Shown here: positions 18,366 through 25,841 of the stretch, one piece after another
Position numbering within the stretch: the first letter of the stretch is position 1
Layout: each line of letters starts with the position of its first letter
From: DATLWR01 sp035576205
GTDB lineage: Bacteria > Pseudomonadota > Zetaproteobacteria > Mariprofundales > Mariprofundaceae
Assembly (NCBI GenBank): GCA_035576205.1
Contig: DATLWR010000027.1
Coordinates: 1-25,841, forward strand
Reading direction: 5' to 3'
DNA length: 25,841 bases
The notes under the pieces: generated by a model
Told to the model about the DNA's origin: nothing
The model's input: the letters and a program-made list of their open reading frames with translations, nothing else
Database searches by the model: none
Program-made: the position numbers and the translations under genes

Positions 18366-19424
18366 ATGCCACGCTATGAAGGAATCATCAACCGCTACCG
18401 GGCGTTCCTGCCGATCGGCAAGGACGACGCGGTCATCACGCTCTACGAGGGCGACACGCCGCTGCACGAGTCTTTGAACCTGCGCAACGCCATCAATCCG
18501 GAGCTGAACATCTTCCTGAAGTTCGAGGGCCTGAACCCGACCGGTTCGTTCAAGGATCGCGGCATGACCATGGCGGTGACGCAGGCGTACAACGCCGGCT
18601 CCCGCAAGGTGATCTGCGCCTCCACCGGCAACACTTCCGCGGCTGCCGCCGCCTATGCCGCCAACTGCGGTATGGAAGCCTACGTGCTGATCCCGGACGG
18701 CAAGATCGCGCTCGGCAAGCTTTCGCAGGGCATGCGCTACGGCGCCAAGGTGATCCAGATCCGCGGCAACTTCGACGATGCGTTGCAGATCGTGCGCGAC
18801 GTTTCGGCCGACGGCTCGATCTCGCTGGTCAATTCGGTCAACCCGTACCGTCTCGAGGGGCAGAAGACCGCCGCCTTCGAGATCGTCGACGAGCTCGGTT
18901 TCGCGCCGGACTACCATGCGCTGCCGGTCGGCAATGCCGGCAACATCACCGCCTACTGGATGGGCTACCGCGAGTACCACGAGAAGCGGATCAGCAAGAA
19001 CCTGCCGAAGATGCTCGGCTTCCAGGCCGCCGGCTCCGCACCGATCGTCCTGGGCCATCCGATCGACAATCCGGAGACCATTGCTACCGCCATCCGCATC
19101 GGCAAGCCGGCCTCCTGGAAGCAGGCGGAGGCTGCACGCGACGAGTCGGGCGGCCGTATCGATGCGGTGACCGACGAGGAGATCCTCGAGGCCTACAACA
19201 TGCTGGCCTGCCTGGAAGGCGTTTTCTGCGAGCCGGCTTCGGCAGCCTCGGTCGCCGGCATCATCAAGCTCAACAAGACCGGTTACTTCAAGCCGGGCGA
19301 CAAGATCGTCTGCACGCTGACCGGCAACGGCCTCAAGGACCCGGACACCGCCATGAAGGGTGTGCCGAGCCCGGTCACCATCGATGCGACGGAGTCGGCG
19401 GTCCGCAAGCTGCTGGAGTCCTGA
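18366..19424 (+). CDS. thrC: Threonine synthase
   Basis: A 352-aa PLP enzyme converting O-phosphohomoserine to threonine, of the shorter class found in many bacteria. LYEGDTPLHES opens the active site, GLNPTGSFKDRGM contains the PLP Lys63, CASTGNTSAAAAAYAA is the phosphate/substrate loop, and LPVGNAGNITAYW binds the PLP phosphate. Ser/Thr-rich ending is normal. Its Shine-Dalgarno (GAGGT, 18353-18357) overlaps the hom stop codon, tying its translation to hom. It completes the last steps from aspartate semialdehyde together with hom; homoserine kinase is not in this window. Confidence 0.97.
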   Translation: MPRYEGIINRYRAFLPIGKDDAVITLYEGDTPLHESLNLRNAINPELNIFLKFEGLNPTGSFKDRGMTMAVTQAYNAGSRKVICASTGNTSAAAAAYAANCGMEAYVLIPDGKIALGKLSQGMRYGAKVIQIRGNFDDALQIVRDVSADGSISLVNSVNPYRLEGQKTAAFEIVDELGFAPDYHALPVGNAGNITAYWMGYREYHEKRISKNLPKMLGFQAAGSAPIVLGHPIDNPETIATAIRIGKPASWKQAEAARDESGGRIDAVTDEEILEAYNMLACLEGVFCEPASAASVAGIIKLNKTGYFKPGDKIVCTLTGNGLKDPDTAMKGVPSPVTIDATESAVRKLLES

Positions 19425-19439
19425 CCGGCCGCCGATCCG

Positions 19440-20348
19440 ATGCTCATCGTCACCAATGGTCTGGTGCAGACGCCGGATGGCCTGAAACTTCATCCACTGC
19501 TCGAACCGCTGCGCGGCGATCTGCTGTGGCGCTCGCGTTCATGGTATGCGGCTCCCGCGCATACGCCGCTCTCCTTCACGGCCTGGCTTGCCGGCCGTTC
19601 GCCTGCTGCACTGCTTGCTTCCGGGCTGAATCTCCCCGACAGCGTGCAGCAGTGCTGGGTCGCCTCGCCGTTCCATGCGCAGCTGATGCGGGACCGCCTG
19701 CAGGTCATGCCGGAGGGGATTTTTCCATGGCGCGCGGACGATGCCGCAGCTCTCGCGGCACTGCTGAATCCGCTGCTCGCCGAAGAGGGAATGTCGCTGC
19801 ATGCAGCCGGTCCGGCCATGATTCTCGCCTGCGACAAGGCCATCGACGCATCACCGGCATCCTTTGCCGAGGTGTCGGGCAACCTGTTGCCGAACCGTCA
19901 TCCAGACGGGGTTGATGGCGGGCGCCTGATGCGGCTGGTCGCCGAACTGCAGATGTATCTCTACCGCAATCCGCTGCTGGATCGCCGCTCCCGTGGCGAG
20001 CCGGACGTGCGCGGCATCTGGCTGTGGGGACGCTGTTCAAGGGACGAACTGTCGTCGGCACCGATGCCTGTCGTGGCCACCCGCTCTCCATCCCTGTCGT
20101 TGGTCGTGGACGGGCGCAATGCGAAGCTGATGGTCACCGAGGTCGAGCACCTTGGCGAAATGCTCAACCCTCACACAGGACTTTCCGACGATGTGCTGGT
20201 GATGGGCGAAGGCCATGCCTTGTGGCTGCGGCAAACGCCGTTTGTTGCGATGCTGGCACGCCTCGGCCGCAAGCGTGAGGCTGCATTGCCGGTACGGTTG
20301 CCGCTGGGGCCGGCCGAGCTGCTGCAGGCGGTGCGGGCGCACTGGTGA
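19440..20348 (+). CDS. RpfE-like / phosphoglycerate mutase-related protein of unknown function
   Basis: 302 aa, soluble, with no signal or membrane helix. The best marker is the block LVAELQMYLYRNPLLDRRSRGEPDVRGIWLWGRC (about 160-195). It matches the conserved NE.QM...HPVN..R...G...VN..WLWG region of a protein often found just upstream of recJ in beta/gammaproteobacteria. That family is variously named RpfE or phosphoglycerate mutase-like. The region CWVASPFHAQLMRDRLQVMP resembles its ...DPVHLR.D.D... part. Catalytic residues of cofactor-independent phosphoglycerate mutase are not visible, so enzyme activity is doubtful. It lies 15 bp after thrC and overlaps recJ by 4 bp (GTGA). The function is not known. 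Confidence 0.65.
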   Translation: MLIVTNGLVQTPDGLKLHPLLEPLRGDLLWRSRSWYAAPAHTPLSFTAWLAGRSPAALLASGLNLPDSVQQCWVASPFHAQLMRDRLQVMPEGIFPWRADDAAALAALLNPLLAEEGMSLHAAGPAMILACDKAIDASPASFAEVSGNLLPNRHPDGVDGGRLMRLVAELQMYLYRNPLLDRRSRGEPDVRGIWLWGRCSRDELSSAPMPVVATRSPSLSLVVDGRNAKLMVTEVEHLGEMLNPHTGLSDDVLVMGEGHALWLRQTPFVAMLARLGRKREAALPVRLPLGPAELLQAVRAHW

Positions 20349-22039
20349 ATCTGCCCGGCAGTATTACCGTCAAGGGCAGCCGGCTGGTCTGGCGTCATGG
20401 CCCCCTGCAGGCCGCCGATCCGTTGTCGGCCTGGCAGGGGCTGCTGGCCAACCGGGGTTTAAGCGAATCCGACAGCTTTTTCACGCCGCGCCTGGCCGAT
20501 CTGCCCGATCCCGATTCGATGCAGGAGATGCCGAAGGCGGCGGATCGCGTGGCGCACGCCATCCTGCACGGCGAACCAATCCACATCTTCGGCGATTTTG
20601 ATTGCGACGGCGTCTCCGGCACGGCGGTGCTATACGAAGCGCTCGCTGCCGCAGGTGCAACGGTCACCTCGTCGATCCCGCACCGCGCCGACGACGGCCA
20701 CGGCATCGGGGTGGAGCCGGTCCGCGAGGCAGTGGCGGCCGGCGCGAAGCTCGGCATCAGCGTCGATACCGGCACCACCTGCTTCGAGGCCTGTGCCGAG
20801 GCGAAACGGCTCGGCTTCGACCTCATCGTCACCGACCATCACCTTCCCGACCGCGAACTTCCCGAGGCGTTTGCGCTGCTCAATCCGTCGCGCGACGACT
20901 GCGGCTTCGCCGAGCGCCTGCTGTGCGGTACCGGTGTCGCCTTCTTCCTGCTGGTGGCGACCTGGAAGCGGCTGAAGGAGGCGGGGAGATCGCCAGCCTT
21001 CAACCTGCGCACGCTGCTCGACCGCGTGGCGGTGGCTACCGTCGCCGACGTCATGCAGCTCAAGGGCGTGAACCGTATCCTCGTTTACCACGGTTTGGCT
21101 CAGCTGGGCAGCCAGCCCTCCACCGGCATGGCGGCGCTGCTCGATGTCGCCCGCGTCAAATCGGCGATCACTACCGAGACGATCGGTTTCCATATCGCGC
21201 CGCGCATCAATGCGGCCGGCCGCATGCGCCATGGTGAGGAGGCGATGCGGCTGCTCGCCAGCCACGAGCGGGCCGAGGCGGCGCGGCTGGCCGCTGTACT
21301 CGACGACAGCAACAAGACGCGCCGGCAGGTGGAGGCGGAGGTATTCAAAGAGGCCGAGGCGAAGCTGAACGGTGCCGAGGTCCTCGCCGTCTACGACGAG
21401 GCCTGGCATGCCGGCGTGGTGGGTCTCGCCGCCGGGCGCCTGGCGCGCAAACATCACCGTCCGGCGGCGGTCGGCTTCGTTACGCCGGAGTCGAATATCC
21501 GCGTCTCGCTGCGCGGTCGCCCCGGCTACCACATCGGTGAGCTGTTGAACGCCTGCAGCGCCACGCTGGAGGGTTTCGGCGGCCATGCCGGGGCTGGCGG
21601 CGGTACGGTGCGGCCGGATCGCTGGGAGGATTTCGTGGCGGCTTTTGGGACAGCTGTCGCGGCACAGGGGAGAGATGCCGGCCGGCATCGCGAGCTGGCC
21701 GTCGACGGTATTCTTGGCCTCGATGCACTGCATGCGGGGCTCGCCGAGCGTTTAAGTCGCTTCGAACCGATCGGGCAGGGGAATCCCGCCTGCCAGTGGC
21801 TGCTGCAGGACGTGCAGATCGTCGACCGGCGCGACATGAAGGGCGGTGTGGTGCGGCTGAAGCTGATGCAGCCGGGCAGCCAGGCCGGATTCGCCGATGC
21901 CGTCGTGTTCGGCGTCGGTGCGCTGGATGAGGCTTTGCAGCCGGGTGCCACGATCTCGCCGGTCGGCCAGTTGAAGCTGGATGACTGGCGCGGCAACGGC
22001 GCCGTGCAGTTCGTCATCGAGGATGCGCTGGCCGTCTAG
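20345..22039 (+). CDS. recJ: Single-stranded-DNA-specific exonuclease RecJ
   Basis: A 564-aa 5'-3' ssDNA exonuclease of recombination and mismatch/base repair. The DHH phosphoesterase domain shows FGDFDCDGVSGTAVL (metal ligands Asp84, Asp86, Asp88), SSIPHRADDGHGI, SVDTGTT and the DHH itself in IVTDHHLPDRELPEA. The middle has ATVADVMQLKGVNR and FHIAPRINAAGRM. The DHHA1 domain shows SLRGRPGYHIGELL and GGHAGAGGGTVRPD. The C-terminal OB-like domain covers about 445-564. Length is close to E. coli RecJ (577). The start GTG 20345 overlaps the upstream stop, suggesting coupled translation. The inverted repeat after it may end the operon. Confidence 0.96.
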   Translation: MNLPGSITVKGSRLVWRHGPLQAADPLSAWQGLLANRGLSESDSFFTPRLADLPDPDSMQEMPKAADRVAHAILHGEPIHIFGDFDCDGVSGTAVLYEALAAAGATVTSSIPHRADDGHGIGVEPVREAVAAGAKLGISVDTGTTCFEACAEAKRLGFDLIVTDHHLPDRELPEAFALLNPSRDDCGFAERLLCGTGVAFFLLVATWKRLKEAGRSPAFNLRTLLDRVAVATVADVMQLKGVNRILVYHGLAQLGSQPSTGMAALLDVARVKSAITTETIGFHIAPRINAAGRMRHGEEAMRLLASHERAEAARLAAVLDDSNKTRRQVEAEVFKEAEAKLNGAEVLAVYDEAWHAGVVGLAAGRLARKHHRPAAVGFVTPESNIRVSLRGRPGYHIGELLNACSATLEGFGGHAGAGGGTVRPDRWEDFVAAFGTAVAAQGRDAGRHRELAVDGILGLDALHAGLAERLSRFEPIGQGNPACQWLLQDVQIVDRRDMKGGVVRLKLMQPGSQAGFADAVVFGVGALDEALQPGATISPVGQLKLDDWRGNGAVQFVIEDALAV

Positions 22040-22048
22040 TAACCGCCC

Positions 22049-22066
22049 CCGGCAGGTTCCTGCCGG
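22049..22066 (+). terminator. Possible weak terminator between convergent recJ and SDR gene
   Basis: CCGGCAG/CTGCCGG forms a 7-bp stem with a 4-nt loop (22049-22066), 10 bp after the recJ stop. It is followed by AGTTTCG, only three T, so termination on the plus strand would be weak. On the minus strand no T tract follows. It lies between convergent genes, where such a repeat is expected. Confidence 0.4.
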
Positions 22067-22073
22067 AGTTTCG

Positions 22074-23015
22074 TTATCCGATCTGCGAGCCGCAGCGCAT
22101 GAAGGTCACCGTCCGGCCAATCCCCTGAGCATAGGTGGTCGGCCTGAAGAAGCGCGCCTCGAACTTGCTGCTGTCGAAGATGTAGGGGTGATCGAGCTGG
22201 TAGAGCATCTCCATGCTCTCCCGCACCAGCGGGTTGAACAGGCCGACCAGTCGCAGCATCCACGGCTTCAGCAGCCGGTAGTCGGCTTCGGTGTCCAGAG
22301 CCTTCGCCACCAGCTCGATGAACTCGCGGCCGGTGGGCGGATTGGCGGCGGTGGGCAAGTGCCACGTCTTGCCGAAGGCGTCATCCGCATTGCCCAAAAG
22401 CGCCACGGCCCGCGCAGCATCGGGCGTGAAGGTCATCGAGTGGGGGAGTCTGTCGTCGCACAGCCAGGCCGCCTTCTTTCCCTGCTGCAGCTTGTCGAAC
22501 ACCATCGGTTGTACGAAGGTGTTGAAGGTGCCGGGGCCGTAGAAATCGGCCGAGCGGGCGATCAGCGCCTCGATCTCGCCGTGCGCCACGGCATTCATCA
22601 GCCGCTCCGCGATCCGTGTCCGCACTTCGCCTTTCTTGCTGCACGGGTTGAAGGGTGTCTCTTCGGTCATCGGGCCGTCGACGAGGCCGTAGGGGTAGAC
22701 GTTGTCGAAGAAGACCAGCTTGCAGCCGTGGCGCTTACAAGCGGCGATGGCGTTTTCCATGATCAGCGGCCACTGCTCCTGCCAGACGCGGATGTCGTAT
22801 TGCAGGCCGGCGACCAGATAGGCGACCTTGCTGCCGGCGAGTGCTTTCTCCACCTCGGCCGCATCGGTGAGATCGGCGGTGACGCACTCCTCGTCGCCGT
22901 GCACCGGCTTCGGATGCCGGCTGACAAGCCGGATCGCCTCCGCATATTGCCGCAGCTCCAGTGCTAGCCCGCGGCCGATGACGCCGCCGGCTCCCAGGAT
23001 GGTGTGCATGGTCAT
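22074..23015 (-). CDS. NAD(P)-dependent epimerase/dehydratase-like protein (atypical SDR)
   Basis: 313 aa from ATG 23015 (a second ATG at 23009; an upstream in-frame start at 23087 lacks family support). The N-terminal Rossmann motif is HTILGAGGVIGRGLALEL, followed by an acidic/Arg strand (IRLVSRHPKPV) and DLTDAAEVEKAL, typical of extended SDR/NmrA-like proteins. The region DNVYPYGLVDGPMTEETPFNPCSKKGEVR aligns with the place where extended SDRs carry YxxxK. Here the Tyr is absent and only the lysines remain, so classical epimerase chemistry is doubtful. The substrate is unknown. It is the only minus-strand gene between recJ and the A+T-rich patch. Confidence 0.8.
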   Translation of the reverse strand: MTMHTILGAGGVIGRGLALELRQYAEAIRLVSRHPKPVHGDEECVTADLTDAAEVEKALAGSKVAYLVAGLQYDIRVWQEQWPLIMENAIAACKRHGCKLVFFDNVYPYGLVDGPMTEETPFNPCSKKGEVRTRIAERLMNAVAHGEIEALIARSADFYGPGTFNTFVQPMVFDKLQQGKKAAWLCDDRLPHSMTFTPDAARAVALLGNADDAFGKTWHLPTAANPPTGREFIELVAKALDTEADYRLLKPWMLRLVGLFNPLVRESMEMLYQLDHPYIFDSSKFEARFFRPTTYAQGIGRTVTFMRCGSQIG

Positions 23016-23029
23016 CGGCCCGTGAAATC

Positions 23030-24000
23030 CTGGGATTGCCTGTTCATCTCGCCTCCCGCTATCAAATCCATGATTTGGAAGCTGCAAGACAAATGTGTCC
23101 GAATTGTGACGTTACGTGCGCCGGCTTCCGCATCGGTTCGGTTAAGGGGCTTTGGCATAGGGAGGAAGTTTGCATTTCTGCACCATCATGACATAAACAT
23201 AAAACAGCTAACTTCTTTAGTAAGTCATTGTCATGTATCATGGTAAGATAGGCCGCTGGTTTAATGTTCTATTGAGAAACTTCTTCCATATGGGCAATCC
23301 ACGTGTCGTTTCCTGTTATTGTGGAAGCCAGTTCAAACTTTTTCCCATCACTTACAATGATGCTTCCTTGGCCAACACCGAATATTTCCTGAAGTTGCCC
23401 ATTTTCATCACGAAATACAGCTCTTGCTTCAAGGTCGTAATTGTGCCGTCCTATGTTAGGGACCGTAATGCGGATTTTTGAATTGGGATATTGTTCATTC
23501 ACTGTTAGCGTCCCTACCTCTTTCCCATCGATAAGAACACGAACTTGTTCGCTAACTTGGCCTTGCCCCAGGTTGTCCGATAGCCAAAAAGTTGACGAGC
23601 CTTGGACACTCGGAGGAGCGGGGTTTGTATTATTGTTCGTGGAAGAAGTTGACATTCCTATCCCTAGAACAATAAGGATTGTGCCAATAATGCCGGCAAG
23701 CATACGTGCCCAACCACCAATTTTAGGGATTTTGACTTCCTTTACCTCAAATCCTCCGCCAAGAACTGAAGTCAAGACCAATAAGCCGCCAAGTATGAGA
23801 ATAAACGTATCTGAACCCATGATGATTCCTTGAATTGTCTAATATCGTTGCGGGTGGGTGTTGGTATTGTGCATGCCCCTCCCTTCAGAATTAGTAGTTA
23901 AGTTTGGTTAATTAGATTGGTCAAGCTGACAGGGCGGAGCGTCATGGCTTGATTTGAACGGCAGGAGCGGTACCTTGCGGTTCCCCGAAAACGGGCGTTT
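23030..24000. other. A+T-rich patch unlike its surroundings
   Basis: From about 23030 the base composition shifts visibly to A+T (for example 23170-23280 and 23400-23900), against strongly GC-rich sequence on both sides. The patch holds one unrecognised membrane-protein gene on the minus strand (23269-23820). No transposase, integrase, tRNA or flanking repeats were seen. The gaps 23016-23268 and 23821-24016 show no further gene. This looks like horizontally acquired or fast-evolving DNA. Confidence 0.6.
23269..23820 (-). CDS. Hypothetical membrane protein with two N-terminal helices and an extracytoplasmic domain
   Basis: 183 aa, not recognised. Two hydrophobic segments (about 6-23, ILILGGLLVLTSVLGG, and about 38-56, MLAGIIGTILIVLGIGM) are separated by a short charged loop (KEVKIPKIGG). 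A Ser/Thr/Asn-rich linker (57-72) follows, then a soluble domain of about 110 residues. That domain includes VRVLIDGKEVGTLTVNEQYPNSKIRITVPNIGRHNYDLEARAVF, which looks like an all-beta, Ig-like fold. The start ATG 23820 has AAGGA 7 bp upstream, supporting real translation. Codon use is A+T-rich, unlike neighbours. No partner gene is adjacent, so the role is unknown. Confidence 0.65.
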   Translation of the reverse strand: MGSDTFILILGGLLVLTSVLGGGFEVKEVKIPKIGGWARMLAGIIGTILIVLGIGMSTSSTNNNTNPAPPSVQGSSTFWLSDNLGQGQVSEQVRVLIDGKEVGTLTVNEQYPNSKIRITVPNIGRHNYDLEARAVFRDENGQLQEIFGVGQGSIIVSDGKKFELASTITGNDTWIAHMEEVSQ

Positions 24001-24003
24001 TTT
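23984..24003 (+). terminator. Short hairpin with T6 tract upstream of prfB
   Basis: CCCG-AAAA-CGGG (23984-23995) is followed by CG and six T (23998-24003), 13 bp before the prfB ATG. The stem is only 4 bp. No plus-strand gene lies upstream to be terminated, so if active it would act as a leader attenuator of prfB or be a remnant. Confidence 0.25.
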
Positions 24004-24016
24004 GCTGGAGTGAACG

Positions 24017-25142
24017 ATGAGCATTGAAGATCAGATTGCAGGTTTCCGGACCCGGGCCGAGGATTTCTCGGACCGCCTGAATGCGCTGCGGAGGTCTCTT
24101 TGACGTCGACGGCAAGGAAGACGAACTCCGCGAGCTGAACGCCCGCATCGAAGACCCGACCCTCTGGAACAACCCGGAAGCCGCCCAGAAGCTGATGCAG
24201 GAGCGCACGCGGCTGGAACGCGTGCTGAAGAGCTACGGCGGTGCGGCCGGCGAGCTGGATGACGCCACCACGCTGTTCGAGATGGGTGCCGAAGAGGGCG
24301 ACCGCGATTCGCAAATCGAGGCGGTCGGTACGCTGAACAAGGTCGAGGAGCAGATCGAGAAGCTGGAACTGGCGCAGATGCTGGGTGGCGAGAACGATGC
24401 CGAATCGGCCTTCCTGGACATCAACGCCGGCTCCGGTGGTACCGAGGCGCAGGACTGGGCCGAGATGCTGCTGCGCATGTACCTGCGCTGGGCCGAGAAG
24501 CACGGCTTCAAGACCGAGCTGATGGAGTGCACCGCCGGTGAAGAGGCGGGCATCAAGTCGGCGACCGTATCGATCAAGGGCGAGTACGCCTTCGGCTACC
24601 TGAAGGCGGAGATCGGTGTGCACCGGCTGGTGCGTAAGTCGCCGTTCGACTCCGGCAACCGCCGCCACACCTCATTCTCGTCGGTGTTCGTCTATCCCGA
24701 CATCGAGCGCGAGATCGAGATCGACATCAACGAGGCCGATGTGCGCGTCGATACCTACCGCGCCTCGGGCGCCGGCGGCCAGCACGTGAACCGGACCGAT
24801 TCGGCCGTGCGATTGACCCATTTGCCGACTGGTATCGTCGTGCAGTGCCAGAACGACCGCTCGCAGCACAAGAACCGCGCCACCGCCTGGAAGATGCTGC
24901 AGGCGCGCCTCTACGAGCACGAAGTGGAGAAGCGCAACGCCGAGAAGCAGGCGCTGGAGGACACCAAGTCCGATATCGGCTGGGGCCATCAGATCCGCTC
25001 CTACGTGCTCGACCAGTCGCGCATCAAGGACCTGCGCACCGGCATGGAGACCGGCAACACGCAGGCCTTCCTGGACGGCGACATCGACGCCTTCATTCAT
25101 GCCCAGCTGATGGGCCAGAAACGCGGCGATACGGATGAATGA
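24017..25142 (+). CDS. prfB: Peptide chain release factor 2 with programmed +1 frameshift
   Basis: RF2 recognises UAA and UGA and triggers peptide release. Zero frame from ATG 24017 (GGAG 6 bp upstream) gives 28 residues ending ALRRSL, then in-frame TGA 24101-24103. A +1 shift at CTT-T resumes at GAC 24102 and gives a 374-aa protein (E. coli 365). The downstream frame has the typical RF2 features: SGGTEAQDWAEMLLRMYLRWAE, VHRLVRKSPFDSGNRRHTSF with the SPF codon-recognition tripeptide, SGAGGQHVNRTDSAVRLTH with the catalytic GGQ, and a C-terminal DLRTGMETGNTQAFLDGDID. It is expected next to recJ or lysS in relatives; here an SDR gene and the A+T-rich patch intervene. Confidence 0.97.
24090..24104 (+). 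promoter_or_regulatory. prfB +1 recoding site
   Basis: An internal Shine-Dalgarno GGAGG (24090-24094), a 3-nt spacer, then CTTTGAC with UGA at 24101-24103. This is the canonical RF2 autoregulatory arrangement (E. coli: SD, 3 nt, CUUUGAC). Low RF2 favours slippage of the peptidyl-tRNA(Leu) by +1 and more RF2; high RF2 terminates at UGA. Confidence 0.95.
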
Positions 25143-25273
25143 AGTACGCTAGGATTATTTCCTAACCTATTGTTATCTAAGAAAAAATCCGAAAAAACTT
25201 TATTTTAGTGTGACTTAACGCTACCATGCGCGACCTTTTCCGCGTCGCCGGAACGGATAATCGGAGGAATTGA

Positions 25274-25841
25274 ATGATCAAGCTCTACTCGGACGGCCGC
25301 AGTCCGCACTCGCATCAGACCCGCATCGTATTGGCCGAAAAGGAGTTGCCGGTCGATGTCGTCGAACTGGAGCCTGAAAGCCTGCCGGCCGATTTCCTGC
25401 AGCTGAATCCCTACGGCAAGCTGCCGACGGTGGTGGATCGCGACATCGTGTTCTTCGAGCCGGCCGTCGTGAACGAGTATCTGGACGAGCGCTATCCGCA
25501 CCCGCCGCTGAAGCCGGGTTCGCCGGCCGAGCGCGCCCAGATGCGCCTGGCGGTGATGCAGTTCGAATCCGAGCTCTATCCGATGTTCGACAACCTGAAC
25601 AACAAGGCGAAGAAGGCCGAGGCGGCCAAGAAGCTGAAGGATTACCTGAAGTCGCTGGATACCTACCTAGCGCGCCAAGAGTATTTCATCGGCGAGCAGT
25701 ACTCGCTGGCCGACATCGCGCTGGCACCGATCCTGTGGCGCCTGTCGCCGTCCGGCATCGATACCGCCAAGTTCGGTAACCTCGAGGCCTACATGGATCG
25801 CCTGTTCGAGCGTCCGGCCTTCGAAAGATCACTTTCCGAAT
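25274..25841 (+). CDS. sspA: Stringent starvation protein A, GST-like (partial, 3' end outside window)
   Basis: 189 visible residues, nearly the full family length. The N-terminal thioredoxin-like GST domain reads IKLYSDGRSPHSHQTRIVLAEKELPVDVVELEP, then LQLNPYGKLPTVVDRDIVFFEPAVVNEYLDERYPHPPL. This is the SspA form, in which the usual GST catalytic residue is not kept. The C-terminal helical domain runs from about residue 87 and includes EYFIGEQYSLADIALAPILWRL. SspA binds RNA polymerase and reprogrammes transcription during starvation and acid stress in gammaproteobacteria. ATG 25274 has GGAGGA 5 bp upstream. The 131-bp gap before it has an A+T-rich stretch (25155-25210) likely to include the promoter, but I could not pick clear hexamers. 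Confidence 0.92.
   Translation, partial: MIKLYSDGRSPHSHQTRIVLAEKELPVDVVELEPESLPADFLQLNPYGKLPTVVDRDIVFFEPAVVNEYLDERYPHPPLKPGSPAERAQMRLAVMQFESELYPMFDNLNNKAKKAEAAKKLKDYLKSLDTYLARQEYFIGEQYSLADIALAPILWRLSPSGIDTAKFGNLEAYMDRLFERPAFERSLSE

Noticed and set aside
15843..19493. Long minus-strand frames opposite alaC, hom and thrC
   Set aside because: They lie antisense to three certain genes and have low-complexity, D/H/R/V-rich composition typical of complementary frames.
23233..23481. 82-codon plus-strand frame in the A+T-rich patch
   Set aside because: It overlaps the better-supported minus-strand membrane protein gene, and its sequence looks like an antisense frame.
25150..25166. TAGGA-ttatt-TCCTA inverted repeat after prfB as a terminator
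   Set aside because: Five A+T-rich base pairs and no following T tract; too weak to call.

Overview
The window looks like core chromosome of a GC-rich, respiring pseudomonadotal bacterium. The evidence is heterotrimeric cytochrome bc1 genes with a PVWY-type cytochrome b, a proteobacterial sdhCDAB-sdhE cluster, sspA, truC, and an alaC-hom-thrC-recJ order. The gene set fits a beta-, gamma- or zetaproteobacterium; I cannot place it more finely from sequence alone. Nearly every base is coding and many genes overlap by 4 bp (ATGA/GTGA), so translation is probably coupled.

Left part (1-7866). A minus-strand cluster runs metH, then truC, then a spermidine-synthase-like gene cut by the window edge. 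metH carries an apparent 2-bp deletion near its 3' end that fuses it in frame to truC. Divergently on the plus strand lie an orphan NarL/FixJ-type response regulator, a small VanZ-like membrane protein and the bifunctional NAD(P)HX repair enzyme Nnr.

Middle (7867-15745). This is a respiratory block. sdhC, sdhD, sdhA, sdhB and sdhE are followed by an overlapping gene for a predicted exported DUF1573/c-type cytochrome fusion. Then come rpe and petABC (Rieske protein, cytochrome b, cytochrome c1), which end at a strong intrinsic terminator. sdhC and rpe share an identical TGGACG-N17-TATAAA promoter-like arrangement. The petA leader contains a duplicated Shine-Dalgarno/start unit forming a 7-codon upstream ORF.

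Right part (15758-25841). A good sigma70-like promoter precedes an apparent operon alaC-hom-thrC-(RpfE-like)-recJ: amino-group transfer, threonine synthesis, then DNA repair. Downstream, a minus-strand SDR-type epimerase and an A+T-rich patch with an unrecognised two-helix membrane protein separate recJ from prfB. prfB has the classical programmed +1 frameshift. The window ends inside sspA.

No tRNA, rRNA, CRISPR array, transposase or integrase was seen. Most of the content is well-known housekeeping. The least explained items are the DUF1573-cytochrome gene coupled to sdhE, the metH-truC fusion, the petA leader architecture and the A+T-rich patch.
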